From assembly GCA_003153495.1 (NCBI GenBank), contig PLYU01000050.1, positions 1 through 34,827 on the forward strand: a DNA stretch of 34,827 nt. The letters are read 5' to 3'. Source of the stretch: Myxococcales bacterium. Lineage in GTDB: Bacteria > Myxococcota_A > Polyangia > Polyangiales > Polyangiaceae. A model generated the notes under the pieces. The model had not been told where the DNA came from. It made no database searches and was given only the letters and a program-made list of their open reading frames with translations. This document shows, piece after piece, positions 23,001 to 30,743 of this stretch. Positions within the stretch are counted from its first letter, which is position 1; each line of letters opens with the position of its first letter. Both the position numbers and the translations under genes were made by a program.

Positions 23001-26000
23001 AGAGGGGCGTCGGACACGTGTAGACGGGGTTCACCGTGCACGCCGTCGGGATCTCGCCGGCCTTCGTCTGGTCGCAGTTGAAGCTGTCCGCGGTGCCGCC
23101 CGAGTTGCACGACCCTCCGGTGCACGCCGGGCCGCCGTTGTTGTTGCTGTCGCAGGAGCCGCCCTTGCACTCGCTGCCCTTGTCGCAATAGCAGGAGGTG
23201 AGCCCCACGTTGGGGCTTCCCGTCCCGCACGTCACCGCCGTGACCGCCGGCGCGATGACCTGGCAGAACGCGTAGTCGTAGCTGGTGCCGACGCCGGTGC
23301 AGGGCCCGCCGCTGGTGCACGCCGCGAGGTTCTGGCCCGCGACGGGCACGCACTTGCCGCTCGAGCACTGCGTGTCGGCCGCGCACAAGCACGACTGCGC
23401 AGGCACGCCGTTGGTGCCGCACACGCCCGTGGTGCACGCGTAGGTCGTGGTCGGCGTCTGCGGGATCCCGTTGGCGGCCAGGACGCAGTCCATGGCGTCG
23501 ATCGTCGCGGCGGCGGGGTTGGCGGGCCCCGTGCAGCTGCCGCCCGTACCGACGCAGGACACGTCGTTCTGGCCGGTCACCCGAGCGCAGGTACTGCCCG
23601 GGCACTGGCTGTCGTTGAAGCAGTAGCACCGCGTGCCCGAGGTCGTCCCGCACCCGCCGCCGCTGGTGTTGCAGCCGCCCTCGGAGCACGAGTACGTGGT
23701 CGCGTTGGTCGTCGAGAGCAACGGCGCGCACCCGAAGGCGTCCGGCGTGCCCGTCCCGCTGCACGCGCCGGCGCCGCCGCCGTTGCAGTTGTTGTTGCCG
23801 GCGAGGGCCGCCGACGGGATGCACTTGCCGCTCGAGCACTGGGCGTCCGCCGTGCACATGCACAGGTACGGCGCCGAGAGGCTCGGCGTCCCCGTCGCGC
23901 AGGTCGGCGCCTTGGGCAAGGACCCGCCGCTGGCGTTGAGCAGGCAGTTGAAGCCGTCGAAGACGTCGGTTCCGCCCGGCGTGTAGCAAGGGCCGAAGCC
24001 GGTGCACGCCGCGGAAGTCTTGCAGGCACCGCTGAGGCAATCGCTGTTCTGCTTGCAGACGCAGCTCTCCCCGCCGGGCGAGGCGCAGCTGTTGGTGCTG
24101 TTGCCCTTCGCGCAGGCGTACGTCGTCGGGTCGGGCGACGAGAAGTACAGGCCGCAGTCGAGCGAGTCGCGCTGGCCCGCGCCGGTCGGGCCGGTGCAGG
24201 GGCCGGCGCTCGCGCAGCTGTTGTTGTCCGCCGCCACCTGGACGCACTTCCCGGAGCCGCAGAGCGAGTCGGCGTTGCACACGCACTTGCGCGCGTCGGA
24301 CAGGTCGAGCATGCCCCACGCGCAGGTCGGCGTGGTCGGGACGCCGGGGGTCTGCTCCTGGCAGTCGAAGCCGTCGTGGGCGATGGCGGGGTTGCCGTGG
24401 CAGTTCGCCGCGGTGCCGCAGGCGGAGGCCTGGTCGTTCTGGCCGGCCACCTTCGTGCACACGCCGCTCACGCACTGGCTGTCGTTGGTGCAGTAGCAGG
24501 GCTGGCCCGTGGCGGTGCAGTTGCCGCCCGCGCAGTTGCCCTTCGCGCAGGACGGCTTCGCCGCGATCTGGGCCGACGTCTCGATCAGGCAGCTGACGAC
24601 GTCCGCGGCGCCCGTGCTGGCCAGAGAGCACGGACCGGCGCCGGAGCAGTTCGCGTTCGGCGCCGATTGCAGGCACTGGCCCGTCGAGCACTCCGAGTTC
24701 GAGTTGCAGTCGCACGCCGGCGGCGTCGCCGAGCTCGTCTTGTCGGTGGTGCCCAGCGAGCAGGAGTACGTCTGCTGCGGCTGGGGGACGACGCAGTCCA
24801 TGCTGTCGGCGGCGCCGGCTCCCGTGCACGTCCCGGTGCACTGAGCGACGGCGTTGACGCACTTCAGGGTCGGGCACGCGGCGTCGGTCGCGCACAGGCA
24901 ACCCGTGTTCGAGGCGTTGGCGACCGACCCGGGGCTCGCGCACCCGTAGACCGCGGCGGGCGCGCCGGCGGTCTGGCAGTACGCGCTGTCGTACACGCCG
25001 GAGCCGGTGCAGTTCGCGCCGCACGCGGCGCTGTTCTGGCCCGCGACCTTGACGCACTTGCCGGTGCCCCCGACCCCGGTGCCGCCCTTGCCGGAGCTGC
25101 CGGGGCACTGCACGTCGCTGTCGCAGATGCAGAAGGTGCCGGTCGAGTCCGGCGTCCCCACCGCGCAGGCCAGCGTGGTGGTCGGCAGCGGCGTCTGGCA
25201 GCTGAACGCGTCGACGGTGCCGGCGCCGGTGCACGTGTGGCCCGCCGTGCCGCAGGGGCTCCCCGTCCAGGGCTTGCACTTGCCGGCCGTGACGCCCGCC
25301 ATGCACTGGCTGTCGTCGCTGCAGAGGCACTGGTGGCCGACGGGGTCGTACGACCCCGTCGAGCAGCCGTAGACCAGCGTGGGCACGACGGCCTGGCAGT
25401 TGAAGACGTCGGGCGAGCCGACGCTGGCGTTGCACGAGGTGCCCGAGCACTGGGCCCACGTGAAGCACTTGCCGCTCAGGCACTGGCTGTCGGCGTTGCA
25501 CCAGCAGGCGTTGACCGTGGAGTTGTAGGAGCCGCTCGCGCACGCGAACCCCGGGATGGGCCGGAGCGTCTGGCAGCCGAAGCCGTCGGGCGAGCCGGCG
25601 TCGGGGCTCGCGGTGCACGCGCCAGTCGAGGAGCACGAGCCCCAGTAGAAGCACTTGCCGCCGAGGCACTGGCCGTCGTCGTTGCACTGGCAGGCGTTGA
25701 GCGTCGCGCTGTAGGCGCCCGCGCTGCAGCTGTGGACCGGCGTGGGCGCGAGCGTCTTGCAGCCGAAGCCGTCGGGGGTGCCCCCGGAGGCCGTGCAGGC
25801 GCCCGCAGCGCACCCCTGCGCCCCCGACCAGAGGTAGCACTGGCCCGCGTTGGGGGTCGCGGTGCCGCCGAGGCACTGGTTGTCCGCGTTGCACCGGCAC
25901 AGGCCGGTGGAGGGATCGTAGCCACCCGCCGGGCACGTGTAGTTCGGCGAGGGGACGAGCGTCTGGCAGCCGAAGGTGTCCGGCGCGCCCGCGTCCGGCC

Positions 26001-28812
26001 CGCCGGCGTTGCACGCGCCCGCGGCGCACCCCGACCAGTTGAAGCACTTGCCGCTGATGCACTGGGTGTCGGCGCTGCACTCGCAGCTGCCCGTGGCCAG
26101 GTTGTACGCGCCGACGGCGCACGTGTAGTTGACGACCGGGGCGAGCGTCTGGCAGCCGAAGGCGTCCGGCGTGCCCGAGCCGTGGCAGTTGGCGCCGTTG
26201 GGGCAGATGCAGAGATTGCTGAGGCACTGGTTGTCCGCGGCGCAGATGCACCCGGTCTGCGTCGCGTTGACGGCGGCGCCGATCGGGCAGCTGTGCAGCA
26301 CCGCCGGCTGCGGGTCGGCGCAGCCCGCGCTGTCCGACGGCAGGCCCGCGCCCGTGCACGCCGGCGCGGCGCACTGGTTCAGGGTGCCGGGGTACGTCAG
26401 GGTCGGCACGCACTTGCCGGTGGGGCACTGGCTGTCGCTGGTGCAGAGGCACTGCTGCTGCGTCGGCGACAGCGCCTCGGGCAGGCCGCCGCGGGTCGGG
26501 CAGGAGTACGTCGCGTTGGGGACGACGCCCTGGCAGTTGCCGGGCTTGGCTCCGGCGCACGCGTAGCCGGTCGAGCAGTCGCCGTTGACCGTGCAGGGCT
26601 CGCTGCACGTGCCGTTGGAGCCGATGCTGCCGCCGACGCATGTCTGGGTGAACCCGCACTCCGCGTTGCTCGTGCAGGTGTTGTTGGTGCCCGTGCCCGA
26701 CCTGATGAGCGCCGACGCCGACACGTGGAAGTCGCTGAACACCACGCGGCCGCACTGGTTGACCGGCGCCGCGCTGTACGGCGTGTTGAACGTGAAGTGC
26801 GGGTTGTACGGGATGTTGGTGGTGCCGCCGCCGCGGCTGGTGAAGCTGTTGGTCGCCGACATCCACGCCGTCGACCCCGGGTTGCCCGCGGTCGTGAGCG
26901 TCGTCAGGTCCTGCCTCGCCTCGTGCAGCGGCAGCTGACCGTAGGTCGGCGTCGCGTGGACGTTGTTCAGCCACTGCGCGTACGAATTGCCCTTGGGGAA
27001 GGTCTGGATGACGAACCCCGTCAGCGGGTCCACCGTCGAGGTCGTCGCCCCGGACGTGTTGGTCCACGGCGCCACCTGCAGGCCCCAGTTGTCCGGCCCG
27101 GGCACGTAGGCGTGCCCGTTGCCGTTGGGGAACCAGAGCCACATGTAGCTGAAGTGCGTGACGAACGCGCGACCGCCGATGTCGGTGTAATGAATCAGGT
27201 TCTTGTACGGCTCGCCCTGCGTCGCCGCGGACGTGTAGAGATTCTCCTTGTCGTAGGCGGCGCCCTCGCACGGGTCGAGGACGACGTCGTAGTAGTCGTA
27301 GTGCGGCGGCGTGGGCGCCGACGGGGTCGGGTCGCCCTTGTCGAGCCACAGCGGGTTGCCGTTGAGGTTGTGGCCGTAGTGGCTGTCGAGGGTCGAGCCG
27401 GCCGCCTGCGCGCTCGCGAAGAAGTGCACCTTCGCGCTCGGCTTGACGTCGTACGAGCTGAACTCGCTCGGGTCGACGCCCGCCTTCAGCAGCACGCACT
27501 CGAGCGGGTCGGCGTTGCCCGTCACGATCGCCATCTGCGGCATGTCGGCGTGGTCGTACTTGCCGTCGACGGGGTTGTACCCGTCGAACTTGTTCCGGGG
27601 CAGGCGGAACATGCACATCGTGGGGTCCGCCGCCGTGCAGTTGTTCGCGACCACGTTCGGCGCGCAGGCCGTCACGGTCCTGAGCATGATCTCGCGGCGC
27701 CACTTGCCCATCTGCACGACGACCGGGATGTTCGAGCCCGCCGGCATCCCCGTCAGGGTGAAGGTGCCGTCGGCGGCCGTGGTGGCGAGCGCCACGGCGT
27801 CGACCGGGACCGCGCCGTCGCACGTCTGGCACGAGACGCCGGTGGTGAAGGCCGGCATCGTGCCCACCGGGTTGACCGGGACGTAGACGCTCGCGTTGAA
27901 TAGGGGGTTATTGCCCGCCGGGTCGTAGACGATGCCGGTGACGGTCGTCGTCAGGGTCGGAGGCGGCGCCGGGCCGGCGTCCGGGCCGCCGTCCACGCCG
28001 CCGTCCCAGTTGAAGAGGCCCCCGTCGGGCACGAGAAGGGGCTGCTGGCAGTAGGGGCCCTGGATCCCAGCGATCTGCGACTGGGCGCACACCAGATGGG
28101 TTCCCAAGATTGTTGGACACTCAGCCGACGAGGCGCACATCGCGAACTGGCCCGAGCTGCATCCGAAGGTGCTCGAGCAGACCCTCGTCTGCGGGTTCGA
28201 GCCCGCTCCCAGGGTGAGGCAGCACGACTGCCCGCTGCAGTCGAACGAGTCGGCGCACCCGCAGTACGGGACGCTGCACTGCAGGCCCACGCACGGCGGG
28301 CTGACGTGGGTGCCGCCGCCGTCGCCGGTGGCGATGGAGATGCCCCCGTCGCTGATGTTCAGCCCGGCGGCGTCGACGTCGCTGGGGGAGCCCCGCAGAG
28401 CCGTGCACCCGGGGTTCGGGTCGCAGTAGTTGGTCCCGCCGTCCGGCAGCTGGCAGGCGAGCGGCGGCGACATCTGGAAGCGGATGTCGCCGCCGTACAG
28501 GTTGAGCCCAGTCAGGCTCTGGACGACGATCTTGTTCCCGACGCACGGGCCCCACTTGTTCCCGTCGCAGGTCGACTTGCCGTTGGAGCACGTGACGTAC
28601 GACCCGTTGGTCGAGACCAGCTCGCCGCACGCGGCGGTGTCCCCGGCCACCGAGCACGGGCAGCCGGAGTTCCCGGGGTTACACGAGCCGCCGATGAACG
28701 TCGGCGGGGTGTAGGTGGACTCGCTGATGCCGGCCGGACGATCGCTGCCGCAAGCTGCAGCCACGACGGCGAAGAGGAGACCTCGCGCCCACCTCCTCCA
28801 GCGACCGCCCAT
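1385..28812 (-). CDS. Giant Cys-rich modular lipoprotein (~9,100 aa after correcting a local frameshift at ~20070-20085)
   Basis: ORF 19735..28812 (frame with the lipoprotein signal) continues in ORF 1385..27832 after a frame switch at ~20070-20085; same repeat family on both sides; GGAGGG RBS 3-4 nt upstream of the ATG (plus-strand ccctcc 28816-28821); stop TGA at 1385-1387. Confidence 0.85.
4885..5815 (-). other. Gly-rich beta-type module G1 inside giant protein
   Basis: FGYTPSNFTASSSTYTSV...NVDVLVFNGLTISSGGSLTLSGANPVILAVYGNASISGILRADGG...GGGGGG...GYVLIHS. Confidence 0.75.
6625..7590 (-). other. Gly-rich beta-type module G2 inside giant protein
   Basis: FGYTPSNFAPGTYTPPATSTTINCNTTYNSSTHAF...VDILAFRALTLNPGNTLTLTSSGGGNAVIFAVYGDANIQGTILANG...GYGYLKTNTG. 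Confidence 0.75.
9290..9940 (-). other. LamG / concanavalin A-like domain inside giant protein
   Basis: GLLAYYPFDGDTTDHSGDGYNADAETGVEVSYAAGHSGQAATILGTGNGIQ...RTLCAWVKPNAG...SWNFVCFAYDGASSTTFFANGASQ...ITIGADRVGG...FAGAIDEVSIWSTTLTTGQMNGLYNAG. Confidence 0.85.
10565..11580 (-). other. Gly-rich beta-type module G3 inside giant protein
   Basis: FGYTPSNFTPASYTPPSGATTDCNATYSSTSHSF...PPVDILVFKTLTIASTSTLRLVGANPVILAVYGDATIAGTISASG...GYGYVKTSTG. Confidence 0.75.
12240..13830 (-). repeat. Bipartite Cys-module block 1 (VGTPSLS...SGTCVRTAGNSNNAAC + GGCN...LSGSKCSKITGxNDxACGSNCTGTAYASxAAA...VDGFGCxLGGGTEV)
   Basis: Alternating two-module unit read from the minus-strand translation. Confidence 0.75.
14470..17230 (-). 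repeat. Higher-order repeat: A-B-C triplets of Cys-rich modules, period about 0.91-0.93 kb
   Basis: Near-identical segments, e.g. gcgtccaggttcgcgaggaccgagccgcccgagcagcccgtgcccgccgt at ~14829, ~15736 and ~16669; protein order GIWGAGNPANS / GIWSAGNPANS / AYVAGNNTGN repeating. Confidence 0.8.
17430..18610 (-). other. Gly-rich beta-type module G4 inside giant protein, with an extra ~80-aa insertion
   Basis: FGYAPANFTATSAAYTGVMPASALTITSACTYVSHTGTWTCSQTPAPGIVK + insert (DVLQAPTSAFNGTFKCTSGSTT...FVAGDIYSVG) + PPVDVLVFAGLTISTGSLTLSGANPVVLAVYGNASISGTLKANGG; closest to G1. Confidence 0.75.
19040..20575 (-). repeat. Seven tandem ~250-bp modules ('IGKCAG..TTGPAxADC...SQCGSGHCLSVSGANSAAC...CDASLPxGATADxHDCET')
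   Basis: Direct repetition visible at nucleotide level (e.g. cagtgaccgctgccgcactgcgagttgtccgtgca at ~19687 and ~20186; close variant at ~20435); contains the frameshift. Confidence 0.85.
20575..22570 (-). repeat. Bipartite Cys-module block 2, paralogous to 12240-13830
   Basis: Same alternating unit (LSVVAACAATGNGQCSSGTCVRTGANSSNTNC / CYCxSDSQCLAGSxCAKVTxxNDVTCGxxCTGGxYASxAA...DGFGCTLGGGTEV). Confidence 0.75.
26720..27970 (-). other. N-terminal non-repeat region of giant protein: CarboxypepD-regulatory-like beta-sandwich (about 27690-27970) followed by an unknown ~330-aa region
   Basis: TTVTGIVYDPAGNNPLFNASVYVPV...TTAADGTFTLTGMPAGSNIPVVVQMGKWRREI resembles carboxypeptidase regulatory-like folds; then VVLDPCEGAAYDKENLYTSAATQGEPYKNLIHYTDIGGRAFVTHFSYMWLWFPNG..., low in Cys and not repetitive. 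Confidence 0.55.
28750..28812 (-). other. Lipoprotein signal peptide with lipobox
   Basis: MGGRWRRWARGLLFAVVAAAC|GSD: basic n-region, hydrophobic core, AAAC lipobox with Cys at residue 21. Confidence 0.8.
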
Positions 28813-28902
28813 TAACCCTCCACAGACCTTGTCCGCGACACGCTGGATGCACCTGGGCCTACACGCACGGATGCTTCCATGGGACGAACTCGTAGTTCCA
28901 AG

Positions 28903-28918
28903 AGCAAGCCACGTACCT
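28903..28918 (-). promoter_or_regulatory. Candidate sigma-54 (-24/-12) promoter for the giant lipoprotein gene
   Basis: Minus strand AGGTACGTGGCTTGCT vs consensus TGGCACGNNNNTTGCW: GG/GC spacing correct, two mismatches in the specified positions; ~90 nt upstream of the ATG. Confidence 0.4.
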
Positions 28919-29015
28919 CGGGGAATCTCCGGAGGGAGACGGGTGTTAGGCGGGAAATCGGCCTGAAGCCGCTAGTCAGAGGATACGCCGGCCCGGCGGA
29001 GGTGGAACAATTTTC

Positions 29016-29025
29016 TCAACGTTGA
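29016..29025. promoter_or_regulatory. Palindrome TCAACGTTGA, possible activator/UAS site
   Basis: Perfect 10-bp palindrome in a locally AT-rich stretch (aacaattttctcaacgttgaaagcg), ~100 bp upstream of the candidate -24 element. Confidence 0.3.
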
Positions 29026-29110
29026 AAGCGTTGCGAGCCCCCACATGGGACCGCGGGTGCGCGGGTGTGAGAGCGCCTCCGCCGGGTCGCCAGCAGGAAA
29101 GTTGGCCGTA

Positions 29111-29129
29111 TCCCGAGCGAAGCGAGGGA
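29111..29129 (+). repeat. Dispersed palindromic repeat unit P1
   Basis: tcccgagcgaagcgaggga followed by ccccccggcctctcccgcgcgag. Confidence 0.7.
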
Positions 29130-29277
29130 CCCCCCGGCCTCTCCCGCGCGAGCCTGGCGGGCGTGGCCTTCTCCGGTCACGGCGAGGAGCCGGGTGCGGC
29201 GTCCGGCGACCCACGGCGTATCATTGCCACGCGCGGAGCCACGCCACGCCCGAACTGCGCACGCGGAAGAGGTCAGG

Positions 29278-29304
29278 GGGGTCCTTCGCTTCGCTCAGGA
29301 TGAC
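29278..29304 (-). repeat. Dispersed palindromic repeat unit P2 (inverted), followed by an 11-G tract
   Basis: gggtccttcgcttcgctcaggatgacac. Confidence 0.7.
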
Positions 29305-29362
29305 ACGCGGGGGGGGGGGCCCCGGCACGCCGCCGCTGCCCCTGGTGCTACAGTCTCGGGGC

Positions 29363-29770
29363 ATGTCCACGGCTTCGCCCGAGCTCGTCGCGCGCCTGCG
29401 CCGCACGCTCGAAGAGCAGCCCGCCGTCGCCCTCGCCGTGCTCTTCGGCTCGCAGGCGCGCGGCCAGGGAGGCGCTGCATCGGACGTGGACGTGGCGGTG
29501 CGCGCGCCCGGGGCGGACCTGCTCGAGGTCGGGCGCGTGCTGTCGCTGGCGGTCGGCCTCGAGGTCGACGTCGTCGATCTGGACGCCGCCGGCTACCCGC
29601 TGACGCGCGCGCTGGTCGACGACGGGGTGGTCGTGCGCGAGCGCGAGCGGGGCGCGGGGGCCCGGTGGAGGTCGCACGCGATCGCGTCGCTCGAGATCGA
29701 TCAGCCCTGGTTCGCGCGGATGCGCGACGCGTGGATCCATCGCCTCGCCGCGAGGACGGCCCGATGGTGA
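29363..29770 (+). CDS. MntA-like minimal nucleotidyltransferase antitoxin (MNT domain)
   Basis: MSTASPELVARLRRTLEEQPAVALAVLFGSQARGQGGAASDVDVAVRAP: GS...SDxD nucleotidyltransferase motif; short product overlapping a HEPN gene. Confidence 0.85.
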   Translation: MSTASPELVARLRRTLEEQPAVALAVLFGSQARGQGGAASDVDVAVRAPGADLLEVGRVLSLAVGLEVDVVDLDAAGYPLTRALVDDGVVVRERERGAGARWRSHAIASLEIDQPWFARMRDAWIHRLAARTARW

Positions 29771-30198
29771 ACGCGGATCTGGTGACGGCGAAGCTCGCCG
29801 AGCTCGCGGATCGCATGGCGCGCGTCCGCGCGCGCAGCCCGGCTACGCCCGAGGCGCTCGCGGCCGATCGCGACGCGCTGGATCTGGTGGCGTTCAACCT
29901 GATGCTGGCGGTGCAGAGCTGCCTCGACATCGCCAGCCACGTCATCGCCGACGAGGGATGGCCGCCGGCGACCACCCTCGCCGGCGCGTTCGATCGGCTA
30001 CGCGAGCGCGGAGTTCTTTCGACCGACACGTCCGACGCGCTCGCGCGCGCCGCGGGTCTTCGCAACGTGGTCGCGCACGGCTACGCGGGCATCGACTCGC
30101 TGCGCGTCCACGCGGCGGCGACGCAGGGGATGGCGCACCTGGAGGCGTTCGCGCAGCAGGTGGCCGCGTGGGTCGAGAGCGCGCCGCGAGCGGGGTGA
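29764..30198 (+). CDS. HepT-like HEPN RNase toxin
   Basis: MVNADLVTAKLAELADRMARVRAR...LMLAVQSCLDIASHVIADEGWPPATT...RNVVAHGY; RxxxxHxY catalytic motif; start overlaps mntA stop (ATGGTGA). Confidence 0.88.
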   Translation: MVNADLVTAKLAELADRMARVRARSPATPEALAADRDALDLVAFNLMLAVQSCLDIASHVIADEGWPPATTLAGAFDRLRERGVLSTDTSDALARAAGLRNVVAHGYAGIDSLRVHAAATQGMAHLEAFAQQVAAWVESAPRAG

Positions 30199-30250
30199 GC
30201 CCGCGCGGGCGAGTCTGCTCACGACCGCGGGGGCACGAGAAGCAACCCGC

Positions 30251-30481
30251 TCAAAGGGAGACCCGGCGCGGCTTCGCCTTTCGCCTCGCGAAATCGTCGT
30301 CGTCACCGACGTCGGGCATCTTCGCGAGCAAGGCCTTCAGGGAGCCGCCGGAGCTCTCGAGCAGTGCGTGCACGAGGATCTCCCGGTGCTCGGCTTCCGC
30401 GGAGCGATTGTGCTCGACGGCCCGGCGCTTGAGCCGGTTGACGATCTCCGGAGGCAGGTTGCGCACCACGAGCTGAGCCAT
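30251..30481 (-). CDS. FitA-like ribbon-helix-helix antitoxin (VapB/FitA family)
   Basis: MAQLVVRNLPPEIVNRLKRRAVEHNRSAEAEHREILVHAL...LLAKMPDVGDDDDFARR; start chosen at MAQLVV rather than the longer ORF start at 30499. Confidence 0.85.
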   Translation of the reverse strand: MAQLVVRNLPPEIVNRLKRRAVEHNRSAEAEHREILVHALLESSGGSLKALLAKMPDVGDDDDFARRKAKPRRVSL

Positions 30482-30498
30482 TGCTATCAACGATAGCA
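30482..30498. promoter_or_regulatory. Operator palindrome TGCTATC-AAC-GATAGCA abutting the fitA-like start codon
   Basis: Perfect 7-bp inverted repeat with 3-bp spacer directly upstream of the ATG (cat at 30479-30481). Confidence 0.6.
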
Positions 30499-30525
30499 CG
30501 CACGTCCGACCGGGGGCACGGCACG

Positions 30526-30548
30526 GGGATCCTTCGCGCCGCTCAGGA
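30526..30548 (-). repeat. Degenerate palindromic repeat unit P3
   Basis: gggatccttcgcgccgctcagga resembles P2. Confidence 0.45.
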
Positions 30549-30594
30549 GGGGAGGGAAGGCCACGCGGGATCGGCGCATGCGGAAGGCGACTGG

Positions 30595-30623
30595 GGGATC
30601 CCTCGCTTCGCTCGGGATGACAC
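30595..30623 (-). repeat. Dispersed palindromic repeat unit P4 (inverted relative to P5)
   Basis: gggatccctcgcttcgctcgggatgacac. Confidence 0.8.
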
Positions 30624-30639
30624 GCGGCTCCCCCCCCTT

Positions 30640-30668
30640 GTCATCCCGAGCGAAGCGAGGGACCCCCC
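30640..30668 (+). repeat. Dispersed palindromic repeat unit P5
   Basis: gtcatcccgagcgaagcgagggacccccc; forms an inverted pair with P4. Confidence 0.8.
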
Positions 30669-30695
30669 AGCCTCTCCCGCGAGAGCCGATCGCGC

Positions 30696-30743
30696 GTGGC
30701 CCGCAGCGTGGCCCGCAGCGTGGCCCGCACCGTGGCCCGCTAC
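30696..30743 (+). repeat. 12-bp tandem repeat, four copies (GTGGCCCGCAGC variants)
   Basis: gtggcccgcagc gtggcccgcagc gtggcccgcacc gtggcccgctac; last copy overlaps the GIY-YIG stop codon. Confidence 0.8.

Larger units (their letters stand above)
2000..26695 (-). repeat. Tandem Cys-rich modules (about 60-80 aa each) with a Dickkopf-like 'C.C..D.QC.SGKC' core
   Basis: Recurrent pattern such as YSCAKGGCNTAGGACSAAGTCYCTSDAQCNSGKCLKVSGQNDVSCGANCTGAGAADGFDC, repeated across the whole span except where interrupted by Gly-rich and LamG modules. Confidence 0.85.

Noticed and set aside
20085-27832. N-terminal part of the 8815-aa ORF 1385..27832 as a genuine protein
   Set aside because: Upstream of ~20070 this frame is Arg/Gly-rich noise; the real frame there is that of ORF 19735..28812. 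Only the part below ~20070 is genuine.
21820-27903. 2027-aa plus-strand ORF
   Set aside because: Antisense shadow ORF; no domain-like sequence.
29295-30065. 256-aa minus-strand ORF over mntA/hepT
   Set aside because: Antisense of two clearly recognisable overlapping TA genes; no motif.
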